A stretch of 64,000 nucleotides of DNA, from the NCBI GenBank assembly GCA_947495425.1, contig CANLYR010000001.1, positions 186,001 to 250,000 on the forward strand, given 5' to 3'. The DNA comes from an uncultured Aquimarina sp. GTDB lineage: Bacteria > Bacteroidota > Bacteroidia > Flavobacteriales > Flavobacteriaceae. A program made the translations under genes and the position numbers. The notes beneath the pieces were generated by a model. It saw nothing but the letters and a program-made list of their open reading frames with translations. It was not told the origin of the DNA and did not search any database. Every line of letters starts with the position of its first letter. The stretch's first letter is position 1. Positions 17,401 through 25,198 of the stretch are shown here, in pieces.

Positions 17401-18598
17401 CCCTGTTTGTCCAGATAATGAGTGTCTTATAGAATGGCAGCCTGATATAGATCAAGAGGACCCTTGTGCAGATAATAATCCTGATACAATTCATTACATA
17501 CCAGGTAGTGACCCGTATTCATTCTGGGCTACATTGGTATTGCCTGGATGGCACAAACAATTTAGAACCGCAGAACAACGACAAGGTTTCGAAAAATTTC
17601 TGTATACCGAAGCACCGGCTCTTGTGGGACTCAATATTCTGTGGTTAAGTCCTTGGGATTTATGTAAGTTTGAAGATAAGTATAGAAAATGGTTGGCTTG
17701 GAAACAAGATGTATCGGCATTATCGTGTTATCCTAAAGAACACCATCCTAATTGTTTGCTTTCTGATTGTATACGAACGCTTGAGTCAGAACCACCTTGT
17801 CCAACGGTTCCTGGTCAGGATGGAGATTGTAATTGTAATGATGACCAGAGGGATAATACACTTCCTGAAGATATTACAGGTAGTATTTTTTGGGGGAATT
17901 GTGAACCCGATGGTCCAATCTTAGGGAGCATTGAAGAAATAAATGTTAGTGCTAAGGTTGCTGTACGCAAGGCTACTCTAGAAGCAAAAAAAGCAGATGA
18001 AACCTTAGCCAAAGTAGCTACTATAGCAAAAAAGGAACAGCCAAAAGTAGCATCATCAAAAAAAAGCACTAAAAAAGCAGCATCAAGTGTCACTAAAAAA
18101 GCAGCAGTTAAAAAAGCGGTGCCCAAAAAATCTGCTGCAAAGAAATCAGCAGTAAAGAAACCAACTAAAGATACGCTGGCGACGATTAGAAAAAGAAAGC
18201 CCAAATATATGGGTAATATTGAAGCTGCTGCCGATTCTAGTATGAAAAAAACGAAGAGTTATGAGCGAACGGTTTTTTTCCTTCAGAATACACCAACAGT
18301 AGCAGGATTTACTAAGCTCGTAGACTTTTTTAATAAGTATAGCCTTCAAAAAGATAACAACACCGAAGGTTTTCTAATACTGCTCAAAAATGCGACGTGG
18401 CATCTGTTAGATAAATTGGTATTAGATAAAAAAGAAGCACTCAAAAAAGAGGTTATAGATGAGCTTAATAGTAATTTAACTACCCTGAGCAAAAAAGGAT
18501 TGTTAATAAAAGAATTAGATAAAGAATGGAATAGTAATGAAGTAAAAGAAGTAGCAAATGCAGAGGTTTTAGCACAGCTAAAGAAACTATTAAAATAA
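11492..18598 (+). CDS. Giant Afp12-like baseplate protein with repeated modules and Ala/Lys-rich tail (2368 aa)
   Basis: The first 300 residues match the Afp12/baseplate family (FEKLRREGLEHIGNLSGKIW; TDHNVHDPGVTILEVLVYAL). It should pair with the preceding protein in the baseplate wedge. Usual family members are about 900-1000 aa; this one is 2368. The extra length includes several similar beta-type modules between about residues 770 and 1500, each with a W-x-L/F core followed by Ser/Lys and an A-rich helix (about 773, 929, 976, 1181, 1356, 1416). They resemble DUF1508/YegP-like repeats, which is my inference. Cys-rich stretches follow around 1400-2100. Residues about 2155-2235 are an Ala/Lys-rich, histone H1-like tract, followed by a final helical 130 residues. 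No frameshift is seen. Confidence 0.88.
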   Translation: MAEVINNNISVIKQNDPDTPEYLDFEKLRREGLEHIGNLSGKIWTDHNVHDPGVTILEVLVYALMDLGYKTNLPFEDLIAIQNSTTQEDNFLTPLEVLTINPVTITDYRKLVLEVKGVRNAWLEPATQQEVALYLNPNTNTLSCKNTSSNESKSTNARAKGASDHDICLNGLYKIYIEKDNDTITTDILLNELKLNVKNLLARHRNLCEDFIDEIEVLTPLNIGICVEVEIHVEYVAEKVYAEIFRRIKNYIQPEIKYYTLEELLDKGRTIDDIFAGRPYKKESFGFVDTEEIENFDRREKIYLSDLYDVILTIDGVRKIKNITVKGDQALHRGGSNWEFVIPENYVPAFSLEKTCIDLYTVQGALQIDKPRVHRAFGVMKQFEMPLDALNTQVPLGNYRANIERYYSIQNDFPTVYGVGEDGLPERAGLLRETQALQLKGYLMFYDQILANYTSQLANIRSLFSLKPEDQRTEEEKRTYFTQIPDSVPGLQKIIRSYEQNKSLLDGSQLAVPVANNSQWQNALEKLENNPGVVLTITRYCDDTTGLVDAFNFSSAGVRTIYINQLIDSFFNNKYTINIKTDRRGHFFVIQVDLPDDILIVSTKRFNTTGEALKGAKNLAFIATMSQSYNEITNASDTITPDQHYFDITHSTLSYVNLIQGLTEDKEEYLIRRKQLLDHLLARFGEEFTDYAILQFQNKIDAEAFKEDEVNSQSKYVNTFAEVSRNRGKAFNYLEPSWNTDNVSGFEKRVSLLSGIENYHRRNLCNFEVTQTFRIILEDWSGNILFRSNSAYATTKELQDASKTILAQLRHPESYKQLGKSLNGFDNNQIQRIFSEKPEKDNIIITKYYYHQQLKNCNDIPIAKSKSEKMRSEKSGVEKKEAFVSTINEQNLLSAAKKDKKYRLLPLDSENRYLDVSELACDIDTLISWRWHVKDQNAKEKAVSDLVFKTEDDAWDNMIQEAKLDRYLTTHDVAHTWKLKINKDISIQGVDCYPDTSKCVTAWRQAKMLGSSEKNFDIENKGGANIIRLKNKKGKIIAVSNEFAPKTTNQKDILLHCASVFNNRRTRPDFDEETEKIGFQILGKDNTPVLTSYCVYDSKKEAIQQIPLVFKLGTNKKNYLLSGDEGNSVYNFILKDEYDSFLTLPPDHFETATDRTKVLNTMMRYFKSNDLPVFVKEEPRSYVWTLVQDQKKVLSSTSEFTSKTKAQSDFDNAIVIEALKENNTLCAPHFYEFEVIATPAQYKFVYGDNDAQHQLEPIFISTNTFATSEAASKAYTDFMRQLPGLVFKNSSEKDGDFGLYLSDSNTPVVIAYPKKKPSVSKARNMTSYITKIYAKNLEPKDSFITKEIVARQNESYEWRFYKKNAPIAISPYRCDSESQAENIKTIVCDKIPPVNLKKCPKKRVVVCPEGDPNKFHYQITFNDDQDNEFVLISYVGYNSVEEAEEAWENEWLDVIKIATDPEEYTLSRKINIEETYDDPTKKSCDQASFIAVIPNAIRAQVGGDTNTLIAHYTALADLFPIYKISDETEYESNAQYAFKVVVPQKDLIPEGCRVPDTSTIDHIGSLLWLSTDSYTDLQETIDAYQYFYNVAGVSYNCRMLCEKGAFYIGLLEILAESAIEFDTIKDAWDDKYPGRDNDKDDCQNCVPGGVREFIYAAEEDKNYIPVCELNYWNFKVVAPSYFVSEHTCNYDSTIERDEQMKSWLTKLESLDWDRYTIWQTDEGESTRKEGMFFSQIGYGYSSEEFCKLVFACRDSIQQCTEKDEDARVEGIKASLKEKYKEDSDVSRAIDSQSFLYQDICDLVNYFPVYSTENGYRYRLYWPENDVITTPEGLQPCGCNDTIENEQPCKEPYPFISSTVYTCCAEALNAFNEFCALMMQGSYSAEYISKTEYGPHSFEIINKKKELAYHPQRYESLQEVKNAIAHTKASVNDVGMHLLEHILLRPKSEDQCGNIIEDNESEGRKMLHCLLPVCPDNECLIEWQPDIDQEDPCADNNPDTIHYIPGSDPYSFWATLVLPGWHKQFRTAEQRQGFEKFLYTEAPALVGLNILWLSPWDLCKFEDKYRKWLAWKQDVSALSCYPKEHHPNCLLSDCIRTLESEPPCPTVPGQDGDCNCNDDQRDNTLPEDITGSIFWGNCEPDGPILGSIEEINVSAKVAVRKATLEAKKADETLAKVATIAKKEQPKVASSKKSTKKAASSVTKKAAVKKAVPKKSAAKKSAVKKPTKDTLATIRKRKPKYMGNIEAAADSSMKKTKSYERTVFFLQNTPTVAGFTKLVDFFNKYSLQKDNNTEGFLILLKNATWHLLDKLVLDKKEALKKEVIDELNSNLTTLSKKGLLIKELDKEWNSNEVKEVANAEVLAQLKKLLK

Positions 18599-18602
18599 CG
18601 GT

Positions 18603-20243
18603 ATGGCAGCAAATACGCATCTTATAGGAAAACAAGTGTTAGCATTAGAAATTAATGCAGCAAACGATGCCTATGCCATTCAGCAAAAAATGAGTGAGCT
18701 CGTGCATAAAAAGTTGATACCGGCACTAAGTGATCTTTTTGATACGTTAATTTCTGACACCCAAGTTGTACTATTAGATAGTGTAACGATTGACATCGGT
18801 TCAATACAACTCGATGGCGATTATGAAGATAAAATCATTCATAAAATAATGGAACTGCTAGAAAAAACAATAAAAGATAAACTAGATAACACTACCTATG
18901 AAGAAGATGTTTCGCGATTCAAACACATAGATAAGCCTCAGAAACCGCAGAGATTACATAGTGATTTCTCATCCCAGGAGAAGGAACTTGATTCTGATAA
19001 CGATTATGGTAAGCATAGTCATATTTCCAAAAAGGAAAAACAAATTGATAGAGACGATGTAGTAACTCAAAATAAAAATCAATCACTAAGAAGACATTAT
19101 TTTGACTTATGGCTTTATTGGTTAGAAAAAGGCAGATTACCTTCCTATACCATACAACCCGAAGAAGATTGGATGCCTTTAATTCTTGAGACCCTTGGAT
19201 TAGATATCGATGCTATCACCATACTAAAGCATACACTCAGAAATCATCCGATAGCAAAAAAACGATTAATACTACAACATACAGCCAAAGACCTCAAATC
19301 AATAGTAGAATTATATACCGGGTTTTCGCAAACCTGGCTATTGGATCTTTGTAAAGAAATTAAATATGTTCTAGAAGTTGTATCTCTAAAATCAACCTCT
19401 ACAGACTATAGAGTTTTAGAAATCGATATTTGGCAGCACATTTTTAAAACCGTAATTCTGGACAGGAAAAAACTGGATAGCTTTTCATTAGGTGTACAAG
19501 TTATTAAGTTACCATCTATAGCTTTACTAATCGATCAAGTCAATGTAGAAGAAATAATAAATAACAAGGCAGAGAATAGCCTTTCTATGTTGCAAGAAAT
19601 ACTTCAAAAAGAACAAAAAGGAAGTCAAATCACACCCGAGGAAAAAGAAATCTCTCTATTGAAAGATGAGGATGATATTGATAACTTTAGAGATGAAGAT
19701 TTAGAAAATGAAGAACTATTCACTAACGAAGAGCATCTTGAATCTCCACAATTTTTTAATAATGCAGGTGTTGTAGTGTTACATCCGTTTTTAAGCTCTT
19801 TTTTCGAGAAGCTCGGCCTACTAGAAGAAAAAGACTTCATAGATTTCAACGCAAGGAGTAAGGCGGTGATGTTATTACATTATTTGGCCACAGCAGAAGA
19901 GGCTCCCAAAGAATACGAGATGGTATTGCCAAAGTTTCTTTGTGAAATGCCGGTAAACATACCTCTAGACCATACTATTGTTTTGACCAAAGAAGAAAAA
20001 GAAGAGGCCAATACCATGCTACAAGCAGCAATAAACCATTGGGGAGCATTAGGTGGCTCATCACCAGATGGTCTAAGAGAAGGATTTTTAAAACGACAAG
20101 GAAAATTAGAACAAGACGCATCAGGATGGAAATTATATATAGAACAAAAAACAATGGATATTTTATTAGACCGGTTGCCCTGGAATCTTAGTCTCATAAA
20201 ACTTCCTTGGATGACCGATATATTAAAAGTTGAATGGAGATAA
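18603..20243 (+). CDS. Contractile injection system tape measure protein (CIS_TMP, Afp14-like)
   Basis: This 546-aa protein sets tube length during assembly. The N-terminal 100 residues (IGKQVLALEINAANDAYAIQ; VTIDIGSIQLDG) and the C-terminal 180 residues are characteristic of the CIS tape-measure family: AGVVVLHPFLSSFFEKLGL, KAVMLLHYLATAEE, NHWGALGGSSPDGLREGFL, DILLDRLPWNLSLIKLPWM. The middle is helical and charged, as expected for a molecular ruler. Start and stop are unambiguous. It lies 4 bp after the giant Afp12-like gene and 30 bp before a small membrane-protein gene. Confidence 0.93.
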   Translation: MAANTHLIGKQVLALEINAANDAYAIQQKMSELVHKKLIPALSDLFDTLISDTQVVLLDSVTIDIGSIQLDGDYEDKIIHKIMELLEKTIKDKLDNTTYEEDVSRFKHIDKPQKPQRLHSDFSSQEKELDSDNDYGKHSHISKKEKQIDRDDVVTQNKNQSLRRHYFDLWLYWLEKGRLPSYTIQPEEDWMPLILETLGLDIDAITILKHTLRNHPIAKKRLILQHTAKDLKSIVELYTGFSQTWLLDLCKEIKYVLEVVSLKSTSTDYRVLEIDIWQHIFKTVILDRKKLDSFSLGVQVIKLPSIALLIDQVNVEEIINNKAENSLSMLQEILQKEQKGSQITPEEKEISLLKDEDDIDNFRDEDLENEELFTNEEHLESPQFFNNAGVVVLHPFLSSFFEKLGLLEEKDFIDFNARSKAVMLLHYLATAEEAPKEYEMVLPKFLCEMPVNIPLDHTIVLTKEEKEEANTMLQAAINHWGALGGSSPDGLREGFLKRQGKLEQDASGWKLYIEQKTMDILLDRLPWNLSLIKLPWMTDILKVEWR

Positions 20244-20273
20244 ATCGTAAATTAGTATTAAAATGAAGAATGT

Positions 20274-20993
20274 ATGAATTCACTTTTTGACAATCTTTTC
20301 TTGTATGAACTAGTGTTGTTGTTTCTAGGCGCATTTTTATTTATGTTATTATGTGCAGGATTAGTATATTTTATTGTCAAAAAAGAGGATTTAAAAAAGT
20401 TATTATTGTTTTTTCCAATACCCATTATCATGATTGGATACCCTAGTATTCAGGAAATACAGATTGAAAAAGATAAAATTGCCCTCAAAAAATTTTCAAA
20501 AGAAGTGATAGATAATCCCGAAGATACTATTGCGCAAAAAGAACTGATTAAAGTTACAGAAAAATTAGAAAAACGGGCAACTGATATCGAGGATATAAAA
20601 GCAGTAGCTAAAGCTAATTTGTTGCTGGGAAACTCAGAAAAAGTTATTGACCTCACCAATAAAATAATTGAAGAAAAATCACAAGATAATAATGATCCTG
20701 ATACTGATCAAAAGGCGTTGCCTATCCCAAGAGATAGCACAAGAAATTCAGCAATTAACAGAGGGGTGAACACTAAATTAATAACCCTAAAAGATATTAA
20801 TGAAGTTGCCAAAATACAAAAGAACCTTAGGAGCCAATCCATGTCTCCAGAAGATACAATACAACTAAAAAAACAAATCGATAAGGCAATCCCGTGGATT
20901 GATGCAAAAACCAGAGCATATTTGAGTAGTAAAATTATTCGTCAACATATAATAAGAGACACTGTAAAAAATCTTGAAATAGAAGCACAATAG
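20274..20993 (+). CDS. Two-TM membrane protein with charged helical domain (239 aa)
   Basis: I recognise no family. Two hydrophobic segments lie at about residues 9-34 and 40-58. A charged helical region follows (about 60-150, RATDIEDIKAVAKANLLLG) with a tetratricopeptide-like feel, then a Ser/Asp linker and a last helical section. There is no lipoprotein signal. The gene is embedded between the tape-measure gene and the eCIS_core effector gene on the same strand, with its stop only four bases before the effector's TTG start. It is therefore most likely a component of this eCIS, possibly a membrane tether or assembly factor; that role is inference from context. Confidence 0.8.
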   Translation: MNSLFDNLFLYELVLLFLGAFLFMLLCAGLVYFIVKKEDLKKLLLFFPIPIIMIGYPSIQEIQIEKDKIALKKFSKEVIDNPEDTIAQKELIKVTEKLEKRATDIEDIKAVAKANLLLGNSEKVIDLTNKIIEEKSQDNNDPDTDQKALPIPRDSTRNSAINRGVNTKLITLKDINEVAKIQKNLRSQSMSPEDTIQLKKQIDKAIPWIDAKTRAYLSSKIIRQHIIRDTVKNLEIEAQ

Positions 20994-20997
20994 CATA

Positions 20998-23900
20998 TTG
21001 AAAGTAGCTGAAGCACATAAAAGTACTGCCGCCAAAAATAAAGTACAGGCAAAGCAAGAACCGTTCTTTAACAAAGAAGGGGAAGGTGGCTTTTTTTCAA
21101 AATCTAATGAAGTAACCGCACCTTTTTTTAGCCCGGCGACAGTTCAACCTAAACTTACTATTGGCGAACCTGGAGATAAATACGAGGTAGAAGCTGATGC
21201 AATGGCTGATCAAGTGGTACAAAAATTAGCAGCGCCTGTCAATTCTTCTTCAGTAAATACACAAACACAAAATGTACAAAAGAAAGAAGAGGATGCGGTA
21301 GTACAGAATATGTCAGAAATACAAAGAAAGCCTATTTTTGAAAGTAATGCAGAGCAACAAGAACCAAATGTTCAGACAAAACCAATAACTCCTTTTATAC
21401 AGACAAAATGTGCTACTTGTGAGCAAGAAGAAAAACTTCAGAAAAAAGAAGATGAGCTTACTGAGGATAATATAATTCAAGAGAAGGCTGGAAATTCTCA
21501 ACACCAACCTAATTCTGATCTACAAGCTCGTTTGGCATCAAGCAAAGGAAATGGAAACCCTCTCTCAACGGATACGCAAAATTCTATGAGCTCAGCCTTT
21601 GGAGCAGATTTTAGTACTGTACGGATACATACTGGTAGTGAGGCTGTACAAATGAATCAGGATTTGGGAGCACAAGCATTTACTAATGGTAGCGACATTT
21701 ATTTTAATCAAGGTAAATTTGATACAAATTCAGATTCAGGGAAACATCTATTGGCCCACGAATTGACACATACGATGCAGCAGGGTGCTTCTTCAAGTAA
21801 TATCAATAAACAATCAGATATATCCATTCAGAAACAAGAACTACAGATTCAGGGCAATATATTAGAAGATGATGCAGAAAAAGTAGTCAACCTTTTGGAT
21901 GGCTGGACATCTTCTGGAGATAGTGCTGATATTTTGCGAATTTTTAGAAAATATTCGGGTTCTAGTATCCACTCTCTAATGTCCATCCTCAAAAACGGGA
22001 GTTATAGTTCTACCACAGGGTGGAATATGGTAGAATGGCTTATGAATGATCTTGTAGAAGAAGATAGAAAAGCATTGATAAACATACTTATAGAGGCTAA
22101 TTCACAAGATGGTTTTAAGTTTGTCGCTTTTGAAATTGTGAATGAACATATTTCGGGGTATACATCCGAATCGGATGCTCAACAAATATATGAATACTTT
22201 CTAAGACTAAATGATACTGCTACAGCAGCAGTATTAAACCAAATCCGTATTAAGATTGGCGGTACAATAGACTCAACAAGCGATTATTTGTTTGAAGATC
22301 TTACACGACTTACGGCCGATCGATTGAAAGATCTTTTCTATACGCAAGGCCCAATTCCTGCAAATTATGCTGCACGATTTACTGCGAAGAAGATAGAAGA
22401 TCTAATTGCTGGATATACTGGGGTTAGTGATAGTGCTGCGATTGTTGCTAATTTCGAAAGGACTCCAAGTCCGATGAGGGGGCTAGTATTATACATTTTG
22501 AATAATCTTACCGTAGACAGGTGGTCGCAAACCGCAGAAGAGGCTCTAATGGAAGATATGTATGAGTCCGATTATAATAGGTTGATAGAAATTGGGGTCC
22601 GGTTACGTCCATATGATATTGAAAAGCATTGGTTAGATTGGACCTGGGATAAAATGGTAACTGGATTTGATTATGTTGTTGGCTGGATTGAATATGGAAT
22701 TTGTGGAGTAGTAGGAGCAGCCTGGGGTATTTTGGATGCGTTTATTCAACTTATAAAGGTAATTCTTCAATTTGTATTTATAGGTATACCAGACTTGATA
22801 GGATGGTTGATGTATTATATTACTGATGGAAATGTTGGAAGAGAAGAATATAATAATGTTGTTAGGTTTTTCTCTGGAATTGGAAAACTCTTTGATGCTC
22901 CTGGGGATATGATATCTACAATGTGGGGAGAAGTAACTGCTGAGGCTAGTTTGATAGAGGGACCGTTTGCAGAATGCCAAAGAGCATTTTATTGGACGTC
23001 ACGTATATTCAGAATATTAGTAGATGTGATTCTCATTTTTGTAGGAGGGTATGGAATCGTTAAAGGTGCGATCTCAGGAACTAAGATTGCAGTGCAGATG
23101 GCTAGAGCCGGAAAATGGGGACAATTATTAGGACGGATCATAACCAAACCAGGTAGAATTGTAGCTGCAGCGGGTGGTGACATTTTAAAGTTAGTACAAG
23201 CACTATCAAGACCGGCTAAGTTATTAGAAAATTCTAAAGTCATAATTGCCAGTATACGTATGGCAGCGGCAGATCAAAGCTATTGGCAGTTTTTAAGGAA
23301 ACAAGCTGGAATAAGAATAGCAGACGAACGAGCATTTTGGCAAGAACACCGAACAGGGTGGTTAACATCTGCCGAAGCTGAAGAGTTAAAAATACTTCAG
23401 GCAGAACAAAAGATGGCACAGGCTCTCGAATCATCGGTAACACCGCAAGAAGCAACAAATCTTATTGATGAAATTGATGAATTAGCAAATAGTGCAAATA
23501 GAGGTGCAAATAGTGTATTAGATGATGTTGAAAATGCTAGACCCACACAACAACCAATAGTCTCGCCAAGTATCGCAGCCCGAAATCTTGCAGGCGAAAT
23601 AGGTATTGAAGCATCTAGACTGGCTAGAGTATTTAGTGATGCTCAAATGGAAGAATTGCTTAATATTATTAGAGGTTTTACTACTAATTTAAGTAGAGAT
23701 AGAATGAATGCACTTCGAGCGCACATTACCTCAAATATGGAAAAAGGAAGATCTGCACAAAAGATAACTGAAAGTGTGAGAAGGTTAAGTCAAATGGAAC
23801 ATCAAGAATTAGATGCTTTTCTTGAAAGATTCGGATTGCGACCTGTTACGGTTAAGGGGTGGCGAGGAAGAACAGTGCTTGAAGACGGAAACTTGGATGA

Positions 23901-24162
23901 AGGATGGATACATATTAGGGCTAGACATATGCCTCCCAATGGCGAAGCGGATCTTTTTCCTTTAGGAACAACTAGAGCAAATATTGAAAGAATTACACAA
24001 AGATTAGTAAGAAAAGGGACAAGAATTAGTCCTTTACATAGGAGGATGCAAACCTTTGAAATGCGTATGAAAGTTAGAGGGAAAAGCCTTTTAATTCGAA
24101 CTACAGTTGACTCAAGTGATGGTAGAATAATCACTATATTTCCTGTAATTACTGGACCATAA
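20998..24162 (+). CDS. eCIS_core (DUF4157) cargo protein with C-terminal toxin-like domain (1054 aa)
   Basis: This is a likely eCIS effector. The N-terminal 180 residues are a disordered loading-type region (PFFNKEGEGGFFSK; QPKLTIGEPGDKYEVEADAM; a CATC motif near 140). The eCIS_core domain follows at about 175-262 (FGADFSTVRIHTG; AFTNGSDIYFN) ending in HELTH at 254-258, a zincin-like motif. Residues 280-560 hold helical repeats with the pattern GWT/GYT-x-S-D-x-A-x-I (about 300, 390, 470). Hydrophobic segments at about 560-610 and 665-690 may insert into membranes. The last 110 residues (GWIHIRARHM; RMKVRGKSLLIRTTV; DGRIITIFPV) resemble small RNase-type polymorphic toxin domains; that assignment is tentative. 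It uses a TTG start: the frame has a stop at 20991 and no usable ATG upstream. Confidence 0.88.
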   Translation: MKVAEAHKSTAAKNKVQAKQEPFFNKEGEGGFFSKSNEVTAPFFSPATVQPKLTIGEPGDKYEVEADAMADQVVQKLAAPVNSSSVNTQTQNVQKKEEDAVVQNMSEIQRKPIFESNAEQQEPNVQTKPITPFIQTKCATCEQEEKLQKKEDELTEDNIIQEKAGNSQHQPNSDLQARLASSKGNGNPLSTDTQNSMSSAFGADFSTVRIHTGSEAVQMNQDLGAQAFTNGSDIYFNQGKFDTNSDSGKHLLAHELTHTMQQGASSSNINKQSDISIQKQELQIQGNILEDDAEKVVNLLDGWTSSGDSADILRIFRKYSGSSIHSLMSILKNGSYSSTTGWNMVEWLMNDLVEEDRKALINILIEANSQDGFKFVAFEIVNEHISGYTSESDAQQIYEYFLRLNDTATAAVLNQIRIKIGGTIDSTSDYLFEDLTRLTADRLKDLFYTQGPIPANYAARFTAKKIEDLIAGYTGVSDSAAIVANFERTPSPMRGLVLYILNNLTVDRWSQTAEEALMEDMYESDYNRLIEIGVRLRPYDIEKHWLDWTWDKMVTGFDYVVGWIEYGICGVVGAAWGILDAFIQLIKVILQFVFIGIPDLIGWLMYYITDGNVGREEYNNVVRFFSGIGKLFDAPGDMISTMWGEVTAEASLIEGPFAECQRAFYWTSRIFRILVDVILIFVGGYGIVKGAISGTKIAVQMARAGKWGQLLGRIITKPGRIVAAAGGDILKLVQALSRPAKLLENSKVIIASIRMAAADQSYWQFLRKQAGIRIADERAFWQEHRTGWLTSAEAEELKILQAEQKMAQALESSVTPQEATNLIDEIDELANSANRGANSVLDDVENARPTQQPIVSPSIAARNLAGEIGIEASRLARVFSDAQMEELLNIIRGFTTNLSRDRMNALRAHITSNMEKGRSAQKITESVRRLSQMEHQELDAFLERFGLRPVTVKGWRGRTVLEDGNLDEGWIHIRARHMPPNGEADLFPLGTTRANIERITQRLVRKGTRISPLHRRMQTFEMRMKVRGKSLLIRTTVDSSDGRIITIFPVITGP

Positions 24163-24172
24163 AAAAAATAAA

Positions 24173-24616
24173 ATGAAAATAACACTTGAACTCAATAATC
24201 CAAATAAAAAACCAATTTCTCATTTATCAATGGGGCATATTACATTTATAACAAAAGAGATGGTGTATACATCCAAAGAGAAAACACCAGATCAATCTAG
24301 TATGATATTTTTTGCTGTTGTAGAAATGCTAGATTTATTGATAAAAATTAAAAAAGAACAATCTAAAAAAAGTTATCAGTTTGTTGCCACAGATTCATCT
24401 TTTATATTGAATTTAAAACATAATAACGGAGAGTTGGCATATGGGTTTGGTAAAAAGACTTTAGAAAATTGTTCACTTAAATCATTTGCAATAGCATTCA
24501 ATGAAGCAATAGATAACCTTTTTACAGAAATAGATATTTCAATTGAAGATTTAGGAATTCTCAAACACGATTTTCAAGATGCACTTGATGAATTCAAGAA
24601 AATATTCATTAAGTAA
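24173..24616 (+). CDS. Small cytosolic protein, candidate immunity protein (147 aa)
   Basis: I do not recognise a family. The protein has an alternating alpha/beta look, no signal peptide or membrane segment, and ends with an acidic helix (DFQDALDEFKKIFIK). It begins only 10 bp after the stop of the toxin-tailed eCIS_core gene, on the same strand. No other same-strand gene follows for about 580 bp. This position and size are what one expects of an immunity gene for a polymorphic toxin. That function is inferred from position alone; an effector-specific chaperone is the main alternative. Confidence 0.78.
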   Translation: MKITLELNNPNKKPISHLSMGHITFITKEMVYTSKEKTPDQSSMIFFAVVEMLDLLIKIKKEQSKKSYQFVATDSSFILNLKHNNGELAYGFGKKTLENCSLKSFAIAFNEAIDNLFTEIDISIEDLGILKHDFQDALDEFKKIFIK

Positions 24617-24746
24617 AATGCATGTATCAGATAGCTAGCCAATAGAATTGTCTACTAACCATAGTTCGTAACTAATAACAATCGAGAAAAAAGAAAGATA
24701 TAAAACCAAAGTATAAAATAACAGGATTTAATAATAACAAAATTAG
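24617..24746. other. Gene-free AT-rich stretch
   Basis: This stretch follows the candidate immunity gene. It is AT-rich with no recognisable gene, hairpin terminator or promoter. It ends where the GC-richer 42-bp repeat relic begins. Confidence 0.5.
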
Positions 24747-25100
24747 ACTAACGCGCAGAAAAATATACCTAACGGAGATCTCGGTGGGATCGTCGATAAA
24801 CAAACCATTATCAACGCGCCGATGATCGATAAAAATAGCGTTGGGAGCGATGTCTATATACTGGTGAACGACAAAAGCAACGCGGGGTAGCGGTCAAACA
24901 TACCGGGGAACGATAGAAATAGTGCGGGGGAATGGATGACTATCCCGGGGGTCGATAAAAAAGTGCGGGGAGCCTATTTTGTAGGACGAGGAAAGGGTAA
25001 TGTAGTCCGGGGAAAGCGATGTAGATACCGGGGGTCGATAAAAAAGCGCGGGGAAAGTATGTTTGTAGGACGGGGAAAGGGTAATGTAGGAAAAGTATAG
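24747..25100 (+). pseudogene. Decayed tandem-repeat coding relic, 42-bp (14-codon) period
   Basis: This is a GC-rich island in AT-rich surroundings. In one forward frame it is open from 24747 to 25100 apart from an amber stop at 24888. It reads as a 14-residue repeat: units begin at 24867, 24909, 24951, 24993, 25035 and 25077, exactly 42 bases apart, with an earlier irregular unit at 24825. The unit resembles x-D-K-N-S-A-G-x4-I-P-G (for example NDRNSAGEWMTIPG). Two 84-bp double units (24951 and 25035) are nearly identical but show a one-base slip between the copies. There is no plausible start codon. I read it as the remnant of a repeat-protein gene, possibly fibre- or adhesin-like; non-coding repeat DNA is the alternative. 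Confidence 0.55.
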
Positions 25101-25198
25101 GCATATCTCCAGAAAGGCAACAAAATTGTAGGATAACCCCCTTTTTAATATATAGTAAAGAATAAAACAATACAATAATTACACAAAAATTAAAACTC
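25101..25198. other. AT-rich leader before the haloperoxidase gene
   Basis: This region runs from the end of the repeat relic to the haloperoxidase start and ends in a strongly A-rich stretch typical of translation starts in this genome. A TTG at 25127-25129 might be part of a promoter, but no clear flavobacterial TAnnTTTG box is present. Confidence 0.3.

Noticed and set aside
24822-25100. Regular repeats considered as a CRISPR array
   Set aside because: Units are contiguous 42-mers without unique spacers and there are no cas genes.
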